A stretch of DNA of 64,000 bases from Lepidodermella squamata (lineage: Eukaryota; Gastrotricha). The notes under the pieces are model-generated. The model was not told the DNA's origin. It searched no databases and saw only the letters and a list, made by a program, of their open reading frames with translations. The DNA lies in assembly GCA_047495785.1 (NCBI GenBank), contig JBLDXI010000024.1:2232001-2296000 (forward strand), in the 5' to 3' direction. This document shows, piece by piece, positions 10,634 through 21,003 of the stretch. The translations under genes and the position numbers were made by a program. Each line of letters starts with the position of its first letter. Position 1 is the first letter of the stretch.

Positions 10634-13495
10634 CTAAGGTAAGCGTGTTTCCTCAATATAATTCTGCAACTCTAAGTTTCCCTTTCTCTGAGCAAGTTGC
10701 AATGCAGTTTGATCCTTCGAGTTGCGAATATCGACAGCAGCCCCGTTTTTGACCAAGATTTTCGCCACATCAGTGAAGCCTCTGTTGACAGCAATGTGAA
10801 GCGCAGTGTTATCCGGGGTTCGACCTTTCTTCAATATTTGCGCATTGAGGTCAGCCCTTTTCAGTAGCTTAACTATGTGACGCCTGTTAAACTCAGCAGC
10901 GTAATGTAGAGCGGTACGTTTGGTTTGGCGGCTCGCATTGTTCAGTCCAACGCCATGTTCGACCAACAACTTGGCTATAGCATCGCTGCCTTCGATTGCT
11001 GAAAACATCAACGCGGTACGCCCGTCGCTGTTCACAGAGTTTCCATCAGCTTTATTCACGAGGAGGAGCTCCGCTACCTGAGTTGCATGCCGAGAGGCAG
11101 CGTACATCAACGCGGTTTCTCCTCCGTTTCTAGAAGCGTTGACATTAGCACCAGCTCGAACTAGCAGCGAGGCGCATCGGTATTGATTGTAATAGGCGCA
11201 TATCATCAATGCCGTCCACCAGTCTTTGTCGCGAAAATCGACACTTGCGTGCTTTTCGATTAAGAGCTCGACAATTTGATCGAAGCCTCGTTTGCATGCA
11301 ATTTCGAGTAAAGAGCGGCCTTTTTTGTTAATGCTATCAGGGCTCGCGCTCATTGCTAACAGAGATTTGACCTCGCCAACATCTCCTTTCTTTACCGCTA
11401 AGCTAATTTTCTCCCCGAGATCGAGAGTTAAAGCTATTGCCGGTAATTTAGAGTCAAAAGCATTTAAGACCCTTCGAAAAGCCGTAGAATAAGCCTTAAT
11501 AGTTCCAGTAAATTCTTGACCAATGCGATAGACAAGTTCCTCGAGGTTTTCCGCGCGAAGTATTTCCTCGATATCACGAAACGCTTCCTTGACCTGTCCA
11601 TACATGTTACGAGCGAAGAAATTGGCCAGTTCGTCGCTGAAATCCTTCGCGATGACACGACTGTCGAAATTAAAACGGTCTGAACTGATGCTGTAGCTTT
11701 CAATCACTTTATAGGTCAGCTGTTCGGTCAAGAAGTCGACAACAGCTGGGTAGTTTTTCTTCATGGTACGTTGATTGTGCAAAAATGCATAAGGTCGATC
11801 GACAAAACTGACCCAAGTTGGCTTTTTGCGCCGCAGTGTATCTTCGATTCGAGGCAGCCACGAGCCGAGCATTGAAAACCTCCGTCTGACTTTTTCCAAA
11901 TCTTCTGTGTATTTTTTATGCTCGGATACGACGCGATTTAAATGCGATGCGGCCGTGTCTCCGAGGTGTGCAACCAGTTCAGCCTTGACAGCTAAGGCAC
12001 TGTGATTGTAGAGCTTCAATAGTGATTCAATCAACGCGTCCACGCTGCCTCCCGCTTTAACATCAAGTTCCGCCAGCCCTGCTTCAGTTACTAAGGGATA
12101 AATATTAGTTTTTCGCCATGGGTCTAGTGTAGAGCGCAATTCCTTTTCCCGCAATACCGTAGTCAAAAATAGATAGGGGGATAGGAAAGTGAACCAATTC
12201 ATTAGATCCAAAAACTGCTCTCGAATAAGGCAACTTTGGATAAACAACGATCGTCGAGACGCGCGACCGTATCGGAATCTTTGGTATAGGAAAGGGGACC
12301 ATTTCCCTGGGATGACCCAAACTTTGTTTTAGATGAAAGGCTGATAACAACGAGCGTAACGGCGCGATATCATCCTTGGGAGGGGCGTTCAAGCCGTAAG
12401 CGAGCTCTGGCATTGGAACGGGAAATTTCACCAGCTCTACGATGGCTTTGGCACGCAACTTAGATTTCCTACCCCACCTCCTAGGTAACAAGCGAAGCCG
12501 GGACTCACCTGAGGAGGCGGCTACTGCTGGAGCCGGTCTAGACTCCCTAACCATCTCCATGTCATTCGCGCTAGCCGCCAATTCTAAGTGCCTGCAAATC
12601 TCCTGGAAATTCGGTCTGTTTTCAGGAGGCGATTCCAAGCACATCGATATCATTGATGTCAGCGCCTTGCAAAGTTCATTCTTCGGCAGCTCACCATCTT
12701 TTACCTGGAAAATTTTAGATTGGCTTAGTCAATGTTATTGGCGAAACCTCAACTTACCGGGTACTCGAAAAAGGCTAAGCGAAACGCAACCACTCCAAAA
12801 GCCCAGGCATCGGTCATTTCAGAGGGCCGGCGACTTCTTTGCAGTTCAGGCGCTTGAAATCTGGCGTCAACTTGATCCACACTCATCCTAAACAATTCAG
12901 ATTGCAAATTTCACGAAATTTCACAACTCGGTGGTGAAATTGACTCACAGATGAAATGGCCTGAGTAAACCGAGTTTCAATTGGGTACGAGTTTCGTCAC
13001 AGAAATAAATTGTATCTGTCGTTATATTCCCGCTGGTGCGTTTTCGCGAATGCAAGTATAATGCAGCTGATGCTAGTTGCGTTAGAAATGACAGGACTTC
13101 ATCCGCTGTCAGAGGCTCCTTCCCCTCTGCTGCTCAAGAGTCCCACGCGGACAGAATTCACTCAGTAAGTGATACTCTTCTGATATGGTGAATACGGAAT
13201 TGAGTTTGACGATATGTTGATGCTCGAGGGTGGTGAGTATTTTTGAAGCCTGAAACATTGCGAGTTACGAAATTGAATATTTCAAAACAAAAACCTTTAC
13301 GTCACTTAGCGCATCTTGAGCGGATTTTTTTACTTGGCTGCCGAGTTTTCGGCCGATTTTAGCGATAGATATCGTTTTGAGAACCACATAACTTTCCGAT
13401 TCGCCTTTTCGCTTAAGCAGGATTGTTGCGTTGACATCGCCCTGCTTTTTGAGTACTTGAGCTGTTTCCAAACTATCAAAAGGAGCTGGCAGCAT
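10634..13495 (-). CDS. Pseudokinase-adapter-ankyrin repeat fusion protein
   Basis: Five exons by splice sites and phase: 13495-13311 (or 13305), 13249-12949, 12887-12758, 12704-12158, 12090-10634, with introns of 53-70 bases. Exons 1-4 encode a degenerate protein kinase: beta3 Lys in VVLK, alphaC/beta4 (HQHIVKL), an APE-like QAPEL, subdomain IX (DAWAFGVV) and a C-lobe end (PENRPNFQEI). The catalytic loop reads SGNITTDTIYF instead of HRDxxxxN, and LKLGLLRP replaces the DFG region, so catalysis is unlikely. A linker with repeated FP(V/I)P motifs leads to the domain shared with the adjacent GTPase. About eight ankyrin repeats then reach the stop. Exon 2 has an apparent one-base frameshift near 13110, so the copy is either a pseudogene or carries a sequence error. 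Role inferred: signalling scaffold. Confidence 0.75.
11500..11890 (-). other. Adapter-like domain shared with the GTPase gene (DNA duplicate of about 9160-9530)
   Basis: Both proteins contain SWLPRIEDTLRRK, MKKNYP..VDFLTEQLTYKV, IESYSIS and ANFF.RNMYGQVKEA.RDIEE in the same order and spacing. Roughly nine of ten bases match by eye over about 250 bases (9170-9420 versus 11518-11770), including third positions. I do not recognise the domain. It looks all-helical. Confidence 0.85.
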
Positions 13496-14125
13496 TTTTA
13501 AATTACAATAAACGCCTTTCTATGCTACGTTTATCGCCAACGAAAATGATAACTTGACCGCTGCATGGGTATCAGCTGAGGATCGGCATTTCCATGGTAA
13601 TTCAAGCCTACGCACCGCTCGTTTTTGCGGCAAGTTATGCAGATAGTAATGTCTAAAACAAGACTTATCTTATAGTGATTATTTAATCATCACTGCCGTA
13701 GATTATAGGGTCAAGTAAAGTGAAAATGGGCTCATTTCAGAGATGAAATTTGTGCAACGTACCTTATCACAGCGAGATTAGCCGCCTGGGTCATTTCTTT
13801 TTTTTTTTGAAGCTATCACTCTATCTTATCATTCATGTTTAATCTGAAGTTTCTTGTTTTCACGCGCGAGTAATCAGACTGGAAATTCTTGAGTTATCAA
13901 CGAACTCTAGCGCCATATTTATCAGCGTTGCTTGGAATAGCCCAGGATGTCGTTATGCACTGTGCACATGGTACTGTCATGGAAGAAAATTAAATAGACA
14001 AATTATTGGTGAGAGAATGAAAATTCAGTAATTCGGTGGATCCCCGGGGACAACTGAGCGCACAGCTAAGGAGGCCCGACAAAACAAGGCTCGCGCTAGC
14101 CCACCCGCTGACAACTAGAGCCTCT
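13496..14125. other. Intergenic, nothing recognised
   Basis: AT-rich with a T-run near 13800. It contains the presumed 5' flank of the pseudokinase gene. No coding signal seen. Confidence 0.4.
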
Positions 14126-14890
14126 CTACGGGCCATCAGAGTGGTGCTTTAACAGTGAGGGTGTAACAGGAGGTTTTTGTAAGATCTCGACAGTTTCTAA
14201 GCCACATTCATATATATTCTTATAGCTCGGGCAATCGCTTTTGCAGTTCTTGCAGCTAATCGGTCTTTCAGCATTGGAACACCTGATTCGAGATGAATCT
14301 GCTTCGTGCCGTACCATCGCGGTTTACCGAGGCAAATCTTCAGGGCAGTGTTTTGAATGGTTTGAAGGGTTGTCATGTTGTCGTCGTTCATTGAGAGAAA
14401 GGCTTCGCAGCCGAACTCCACGGCAGAGCGGACGTAGGATTTGAACACAGTAAAGCTGGTTTCGGAGGCATTCGAACTGATGGACCACACAGGCGACGCA
14501 AGCTTGAAATTTGTGAGGTGACTTTGTCCTGTATCTTTAAGACATGAGAGTTAAAATTGAGTATTTTATCAAAGTAAAGCCAAGATATGTAACTTCCGTA
14601 AGCCAGGGAAGGGTATTGCCATCAAAGACGAGTTTCGTTCTGCTATCCTCTTTCGCTAGAGAGAAGCGGATCACCTGCGTTTTATCCGAATTCAGTCTAA
14701 GCATATGTCGGTTATACCATTTGAGCACAAGGTCAAGTGTAGATTCAATTCTCTCTTTTACCTTTCGTTTAGCAAATGAGGAGCGTTCGGACATTAGTAA
14801 AAGTAAAATATCGTCAGCCAGCCCTCCGCGTTCAACAAGTGGCTGGTTAATATAGAACTTCAGCTTGTTTCTTGCATGAGTATGACTCAT
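14126..14890 (-). pseudogene. Broken non-LTR retrotransposon reverse-transcriptase fragment
   Basis: Two minus-strand frames together give the end of an RT: LADDILLLL (motif C, YADD-like), a thumb stretch with WYNRHMLRLNSDKTQVIRF and VTYLGFTL (14890-14537), then FGCEAFL..LQTIQNTALKICLG and a C-terminal segment (14490-14197). The frames are offset, so at least one frameshift or deletion lies at about 14490-14540. No APE domain is seen. It differs from the intact LINE at 16384, so it belongs to another family. Confidence 0.8.
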
Positions 14891-15457
14891 CGTGGAATAG
14901 CAGACACCTAATTATAAGGTGGTCACCTGAGCTGAAGTCAGGAATTCGTCTTAATCATGTTGTGAATTTCCAGAATTTCAGATAGGAGGAAAACAAATGT
15001 GATCCATTTATGGATTTGAAATTCAGTGATGTCGTATCCGAAGGGTTTTGAGAATGTGTTGAAGCTATCACCATTTCAAAAGCAAAAATTGTTAATCTTT
15101 ATCACAATTTATTATCGGAAAAAATACCGCTTAATACATTTGAGGCTTCTGTATTCCAAGAAGCCAATCAGTCGCTAATGAATCAAACAGAATGTTCTTG
15201 AGGAAGCGAACAAAGGAGCTCCTCTCGATATGAAGAACTCGTTATTTACATTAAATTAAGCATTTTCCCATATTTTTATAACTCGATCCCGTCGGCTGAG
15301 CACACTCGCCGCGGGTGCGTCATGCCGCGCCACGCGCTTTTGTTCGGAGTCGCCCACGCCTTACAACTTTGGAGGGCGAACAATAGAAACTTCGGACGGC
15401 GAAATTCGCCGCACTTCGGAACTGATAAGGCGCCCGAAGTATTTTAAGGAGAAGTTC
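14891..15457. other. Intergenic, nothing recognised
   Basis: No supported gene. It contains a short GC-rich stretch near 15295-15360. The left part may be a decayed continuation of the retrotransposon fragment. Confidence 0.35.
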
Positions 15458-16171
15458 TTAAAATAACGTACACAGGAGAGCCTTAACCCCTGAACCAGCA
15501 CCTTGAATACTTTTTCTACATACCAGCATCGGGAGGGTCTTCGTGAAAAAGGTACCAACATCCGTGCAGCATTGACCGAACCACTTAGGACGAACCATGG
15601 CAAAGGCTGCAATAACGTCATCGATGGCTCCACTTCCACAAATGAACTGCGAGATAGATTCTGCGGCGGCGCCAGCTAAAATGCCAAAGCCACCAGCGAA
15701 GATTGGAGCAATGACGAAGCTTAACAGCAGCTGTTTCCACAAGGGGGTGTCATCGTATCCATTAGGACGAATCTTTTCTGCGATGAACTTTCCTATGTTA
15801 TATAAATTCAAATAATCTATATAATTTGTGCTGTTAGTTTTAAAATAACAAACCAAGGTTCAGTAGGACCGTATCGATAGCAGTGCAAATTCCTACAGCG
15901 AATCCACAAGCCCACGTCGCGACAACACCACAACTTTCGAAAGTAGTTGCGAGGAACGGACCCAACCAGGCAGACACTGCTCCGGCTATTCCACCGAATA
16001 TGATAGACATAACAACTCTAACAGCCATGACCTTATCCTGTTCGCTTGCATCTAGCCTCGAAAACTTTTCACTCATGCCAGTTCCAGCCACTGACATGAA
16101 CGCAGCAATGCAAGCCCCTCCAATACCTGCAAGTGCGAGTGGTACTACTGCACCAGAGACAGTAGCCGAAG
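15458..16171 (-). CDS. Gly/Ala-rich multi-pass membrane protein, 5' end not found
   Basis: Two exons, 16171-15854 and 15792-15458, are joined by a 61-base intron with matching phase (CTT G|gt...ag|GA). They give about 216 residues with three or four hydrophobic Gly/Ala-rich segments (for example SGAVVPLALAGIGGACIAAF and SIIFGGIAGAVSAWLGPF). A clear acceptor (ctttctttgcag) precedes the first visible exon, so an upstream exon with the start codon must exist. None is seen before the LINE at 16384. The composition loosely recalls small interferon-inducible ISG12-type membrane proteins, but the similarity is too weak to name it. Confidence 0.55.
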
Positions 16172-16383
16172 CTGCAAAGAAAGCACAATTTTCGTTTTGA
16201 AAAGCACGTGGATTTTTCTCTCTTTTTTTCTTAACTTGACTTTTCTTTCAGCCCTTTAGCTTACAATTTACTATACTGGCACTAAGCCAATAAATTAATC
16301 ATCTATATTTCCTAATTACCCAACCTCTTCTAAATAATTCCAAGCCGGGCTTAACCCAGCTTGTTCCCTATTACAATCCCTCT

Positions 16384-18006
16384 ATGATGGCTCAGCCGTC
16401 AACTTTTTCGGACGACGACGGCGAGGTCTTCCACGACCTCACCGAATCAATAAGCCAAGCTACTGAAATCGACCTGGACGCGTCTGTCGAAGAGCCAAGG
16501 GTATCAACTGATGACGGGCTAGCCGACGACAGCGATTTTCAGGTGGTCGCAAATAAAAAGGGTAAGAAATTCCGTCTCGGAAATGAAGGCGAAGCCGAAA
16601 TGGGCAACACCTCGTTCGGGTCCGATAGTACCCCCGGCCGCAACCGAAAAGTGGCCACTCGCCGGGAGGTCCCACATGGACAGGGGCCCAATACCGCTGT
16701 GAAGCAAGCCCAAAACCTGCTACGTGATCAAGCAATAGAGCTGCGAACTGTTGTAATTGACAATGTCCCGCCAAACTTTATCGATCAGAAGGCGGTTCAG
16801 GACGAACTTCAGCGTCTCCCCGAGGGCAATTACGTGTGTTACAAAATCAAGGTATTAGCCAGAGGTGGCATTCGGGTAACATTCATTGAGGCCGAGATGG
16901 CGAAGGCCGCGCTGGAGAAGCGGGACTGGCCGCCGACGCTCTTCGGTGGCAAAGCGAGGGTCCACAGATCCAAGCGATACTACGAGATCTTCCCGAATGA
17001 AACTCCCCCAGCCGCGGCGAACGACACGTCCAGTCTCCACCAAAAGGCAATCGTCGAGGGCAGGGCTGTGATCTGTACTAATTTCCCGAACGAAGTGAGC
17101 GCTGAAGAAGTCAAGGCCAACTGGTCAGATTACGTTGAGGACGTTGTGGTCACCTCGAAAAACGATCATCAAACTGTTATCTGCTTTTTCAAATCTAAGG
17201 CTATAGCTTGGAATGTTCTAAACAATGGGTTACGTTGGCAGAAAATATGGCAAATCTTCGGCAAAGAAATGAAAGCCAAGGTCAACCCGCCCAGGTGCAA
17301 CTACTGCCAATCCTTCGAGCATCTCACAACAGCCTGCAAGGCGAAGGCTGCTAAATGCGGCTGGTGCGCTGGCGCCCACATCACTCATGAGTGCAAGAAA
17401 GCTGGCAACGAAGCCTTCCGGAAGTGTGCGAACTGCGATGGTCTGCACTCGTCTGGCTGGTTTGGCTGCAAGGCAGTACGAGATGCTTGGAGTAAACTCG
17501 AAGCCAAGAATAGGTCCGCAATCCACAACATTTTAGGGTCCGACACAGCACAGCAGCAAGCCGACGGTGCAAGGCCGACGCCCGTCGCTGCCCCGCCGCC
17601 TGTCAAGAACGTATGGCTAGAGCTTCAGCAAGTGAAGACGAACAAGCTGGCATCAGCTGCCAGCACGCAAGCTCCCTCAGGACAGGAGTCTCTGGTTCAG
17701 ATTGATGACGCTAAAATCGAACAGATCACCAACGCAGTGCTAAAGAAGTTGAAAACTCAGGTTGACTCCGTGATCGCCGAAGTGCTTACCAGGCAGGCTC
17801 AGCGTATTGAAGCGCTAGAAACCAAAATGACGGAACTCATAGCTCTGCTTAAGGGCAACAAATCATTTGTCCATGTGAGCATCAACGACGGCGACCTAGT
17901 CACCGAAACGGCCCGGGATGTCCCCATGCAGCATGCCAAGGACGACTCCAAGAGCAGCTCGAAGCCAAACGCCAAAGGTAGATCGTCAAATTTAAACAAT
18001 GTTTAG
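16384..18006 (+). CDS. LINE ORF1 (gag-like RNA-binding protein with three zinc knuckles)
   Basis: 540 residues: an acidic N terminus, a central RNA-binding-like region, then three CCHC-type knuckles at about residues 304-355 (CNYCQSFEHLTTAC, CGWCAGAHITHEC, CANCDGLHSSGWFGC). This triple-knuckle ORF1 is typical of Jockey-type non-LTR elements. It binds element RNA to form the ribonucleoprotein. The frame is intact and ends by overlapping ORF2 by 8 bases. Confidence 0.9.
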   Translation: MMAQPSTFSDDDGEVFHDLTESISQATEIDLDASVEEPRVSTDDGLADDSDFQVVANKKGKKFRLGNEGEAEMGNTSFGSDSTPGRNRKVATRREVPHGQGPNTAVKQAQNLLRDQAIELRTVVIDNVPPNFIDQKAVQDELQRLPEGNYVCYKIKVLARGGIRVTFIEAEMAKAALEKRDWPPTLFGGKARVHRSKRYYEIFPNETPPAAANDTSSLHQKAIVEGRAVICTNFPNEVSAEEVKANWSDYVEDVVVTSKNDHQTVICFFKSKAIAWNVLNNGLRWQKIWQIFGKEMKAKVNPPRCNYCQSFEHLTTACKAKAAKCGWCAGAHITHECKKAGNEAFRKCANCDGLHSSGWFGCKAVRDAWSKLEAKNRSAIHNILGSDTAQQQADGARPTPVAAPPPVKNVWLELQQVKTNKLASAASTQAPSGQESLVQIDDAKIEQITNAVLKKLKTQVDSVIAEVLTRQAQRIEALETKMTELIALLKGNKSFVHVSINDGDLVTETARDVPMQHAKDDSKSSSKPNAKGRSSNLNNV

Positions 18007-20908
18007 GATAGGACAGTGGAACAAAGGCCACGGTTCCAAAATCATAGATAGACTAGTTGAACTATTATTTCTTATCCAATCGCTCTTTCTAGACATTGTC
18101 CTAATCAATGAAACGTGGCTCTCATCTAATGATAATTTCGAAATCCCAGGCTTTGTCATTTTTCGTGTAGATAGGGAACAAAAAGCTGGCAACAACGTAG
18201 CCTACGGGGGAGTGGCGATTGCGGTCAAAAACTCGATCAGGGTAAGTGAGTTCTATTCACACAATACCACACATAGCGAATGGCTCGCTCTCAAACTGGT
18301 AAACAAACACGGGAAAACGCTAACGGTTGCAACGGGGTATAGCTCCCCCGGCTATCCACTTGACGTTTCGTTTCTTTCCTTAGCACTAGGTGGCGTAGTC
18401 GACTCCGACGAGCCATGCGTGCTAGCTGGCGACCTCAACTGTTGGCACCCACGGCTTTCCAGGCCGGACGATTCGATCAATGCCTCGGGGGCGGTCATGG
18501 TCGACTGGCTGGACCGCGAGGGTCACACTCTTATTAGCTCCGGCCAGCCGACGCATTTCTCACCTCAGGGACGAGGTCGGCAGTTGGACATTTGGCTCGC
18601 CAATCAGGCAGCCTTGTCGATGTTGACCCAACCGCCCATGGTGGCGGACAAGTTTGGTAGCGACCACTGTGCGACAGTGTTGAATGTCGATTTCAGCACC
18701 ACCTCGGAGCCCCCTCGGCCAAACGGTAATGAACCGAGATTGAATTTCTATAAAGCCAATTGGAAAAAATTCTCCGAAAAATTAAAAGTTTTATTATCAA
18801 TTCTCGCTCTTCCTTTAAAGCCCATGCCCGGCGATCCGGTAAGTAAGATAGATTTATACCTAAACGCGATAATTGAAGCCATCAGCATGGCGGCCAAAGA
18901 AACGATACCAACTTGCACGGAAAAATCTCTACCTACTTGGCGCTTAACGCCAGAAATAGCTACCAAGCTGGAACAGCGTAATAAAATGCAAAGGCTATAT
19001 GATCGCACTCGCGACCCACAAGTCAAGACCGAATGCAATAGGTTAAACGAACAGATTAAACACTTAATTATAGCTCAAAAAATCAAGCAATGTGAACTCT
19101 TCCTCATAAGACTGGTAAAACTTTTTGAGGAAAATAAGCCCAGACCAGCGTGGCAAGCTGTGAACTCCAAACTCTCATCGCGGCGTCGCCATCGCAAGAT
19201 CGCTGTGCTGAGAAACGCTCTAGGACTAAATGTCATCGACGACGGCGAAAAGTGCGAGTTACTTGCCGAAACTTTCTCCGAAGTTCTGAAAGGCCCACCA
19301 GCTACGTCGACCAAGCCAGAAGATGTCAAATTCTGGAATGAAACAGATGCTGCAATGGCCAGTGATGAAACGATGAAACCTTTTCCGACAGTGCCCCGAA
19401 ATCAGTCTATAAAAGTCCCAAAATGGGCGGTAAAGCAAATGCTCAGGCAGCTGAAATGGAAGGCCCCTGGTCATGACAATGTCTCAAATATCTTGCTCAA
19501 GAAAGGCGGCTCAGCTCTGGTAGGCCATCTAAGGTATCTCTACAAAGTGAGTTTGAACTCCGGGTATGTACCCCGTGCTTGGAAAATCGCGATTATAGTG
19601 CCCATACTCAAAGAGGGGAAGGATTCACGTTTGCCAGACTCTTACCGACCGGTGTCCCTTCTGCCATCACTCGGCAAAGGGCTCGAAGTAATCGTAGCGA
19701 AATTTCTCTATCGTTTTCTCGAAATAAACAAATTGCTTCCATCCCACCAGTATGGTTTCAGGTCTCTTAGGTCAACCATCGACCCTGTGTTCCGGTTCAT
19801 CAGCGACATCGGTCTAGCCATATCAAAACGACAAAAGCTGGTCGCTATTCTCTTGGATTTCAAGGCTGCATTTGATGTTATATGGCATAACGGCTTGCGG
19901 CTAAAACTAAAACAATCAGGTTTGCCGATTCCATTGGTAAGATGGATTTCGGACTTCTTAAGAGAACGCTCGTTTCAAGTAAGGGTTGGCAGCAGTCTAA
20001 GTGCAAGCAGAGATATTTTTTGCGGCGTACCGCAGGGGTCGCCTTTATCACCTCTACTTTTTATCTTTTATGCCATGGACATTCAGCCAAAAGGTTCCTC
20101 GCCGCAAGACGCCACCAGATCTGTCGCAAAAGGCACATTTGCTGACGACTCCCTAATCTGGACCTTCGGCTACTCGATTGCAGCCAGCGTCGCGAGGCTA
20201 AGAAAGCGCCTACGCTCAATCGAAGTGTGGTGCAACAAATGGCGGCTTCGCTTAAGCCCGGGGAAGTGTGAAGTGATCGTCTTCGGTAGATATGGCAACT
20301 CGCCTCCTGAAGTACGCTTTGAGCTATATGGCCAGCCCCTGCCTCAGGTCAACCGCGCACGCTACCTCGGGATTTACCTCACACCCCAGCTAAGTTGGAA
20401 TTACCATCTTGAAATAATTGCCTCAAAACTGAAGCCTCGCCTTGGCGCCCTCTACGCCTTGGCCAAGCGGCATGTTTTGCCTAAAAACCTTTGTGTGCTC
20501 TTTTATAAAACAGTCCTGGAGTCCTTGGTTGCCTATGGAGCCCCTGCCCTTCGTTGCCTTGCGCCCTCCTCGGTTGGAAAACTGTTGGAAATCCAAGCCC
20601 ACTGCCTTCGAGCCTTGTTTGATCTGCCCTTCGAAACGGAAGTAATAGACGTCATCGCTTACGCCGGAGTCGACTCCATTGAGGATGTCTTCCTTGGTGC
20701 CTTCAAACGCTATGGCGAACGCTGCTTAGCAGCAGGTCTAGATACGGCGGACTACATCAACTACGTCTGCGGTATCCGCCCAACGTCAGAAGACGCTCGC
20801 AAAGTACTTGCCGATAAGTGCCCAGCTTGGCATTTACGTGAAGTTTCAAAACCTAGCCAGCTGAGCCTCTCACACGACCCACGGGACTGGCTACAAGTCG
20901 TTTTATAA
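17999..20908 (+). CDS. LINE ORF2: AP-endonuclease and reverse transcriptase
   Basis: 969 residues with no break. The N terminus is an APE-type endonuclease (INETWLS, AGDLNCWHPRL, terminal SDHC). The RT shows motif A DFKAAFD (about 619), motif B GVPQGSPLSPLL, motif C FADD (about 714) and the downstream GIYLTPQLSW block. There is no RNase H. Start ATG 17999 lies inside the end of ORF1 (ATGTTTAG), suggesting termination-reinitiation. The domain order fits the Jockey clade. All catalytic motifs are present, so it could be recently active. Confidence 0.93.
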   Translation: MFRIGQWNKGHGSKIIDRLVELLFLIQSLFLDIVLINETWLSSNDNFEIPGFVIFRVDREQKAGNNVAYGGVAIAVKNSIRVSEFYSHNTTHSEWLALKLVNKHGKTLTVATGYSSPGYPLDVSFLSLALGGVVDSDEPCVLAGDLNCWHPRLSRPDDSINASGAVMVDWLDREGHTLISSGQPTHFSPQGRGRQLDIWLANQAALSMLTQPPMVADKFGSDHCATVLNVDFSTTSEPPRPNGNEPRLNFYKANWKKFSEKLKVLLSILALPLKPMPGDPVSKIDLYLNAIIEAISMAAKETIPTCTEKSLPTWRLTPEIATKLEQRNKMQRLYDRTRDPQVKTECNRLNEQIKHLIIAQKIKQCELFLIRLVKLFEENKPRPAWQAVNSKLSSRRRHRKIAVLRNALGLNVIDDGEKCELLAETFSEVLKGPPATSTKPEDVKFWNETDAAMASDETMKPFPTVPRNQSIKVPKWAVKQMLRQLKWKAPGHDNVSNILLKKGGSALVGHLRYLYKVSLNSGYVPRAWKIAIIVPILKEGKDSRLPDSYRPVSLLPSLGKGLEVIVAKFLYRFLEINKLLPSHQYGFRSLRSTIDPVFRFISDIGLAISKRQKLVAILLDFKAAFDVIWHNGLRLKLKQSGLPIPLVRWISDFLRERSFQVRVGSSLSASRDIFCGVPQGSPLSPLLFIFYAMDIQPKGSSPQDATRSVAKGTFADDSLIWTFGYSIAASVARLRKRLRSIEVWCNKWRLRLSPGKCEVIVFGRYGNSPPEVRFELYGQPLPQVNRARYLGIYLTPQLSWNYHLEIIASKLKPRLGALYALAKRHVLPKNLCVLFYKTVLESLVAYGAPALRCLAPSSVGKLLEIQAHCLRALFDLPFETEVIDVIAYAGVDSIEDVFLGAFKRYGERCLAAGLDTADYINYVCGIRPTSEDARKVLADKCPAWHLREVSKPSQLSLSHDPRDWLQVVL

Positions 20909-21003
20909 CCAGCACTCTTTTTAGAGAAACGGCATATTATCTTTTCTACCGTTCATTTTATATCGCCTTTTTACATTGTTGATTGCATCATAAATTTCTA
21001 AGT

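Larger units (their letters stand above)
16384..20908 (+). mobile_element. Non-LTR retrotransposon, Jockey-like, apparently intact coding region
   Basis: Two full ORFs in plus orientation between minus-strand host genes. I could not locate the exact 5' end, 3' tail or target-site duplication. No poly(A) follows the ORF2 stop. The element may extend slightly beyond these coordinates on both sides. Confidence 0.85.

Noticed and set aside
12105-12653. A separate small gene ending in YTRPMAKN
   Set aside because: It is the kinase C-lobe exon read through a 67-base intron (12091-12157). Splicing joins it in phase to the ankyrin frame.
16460-17606. Minus-strand ORFs overlapping LINE ORF1
   Set aside because: Antisense shadows of the gag-like ORF.
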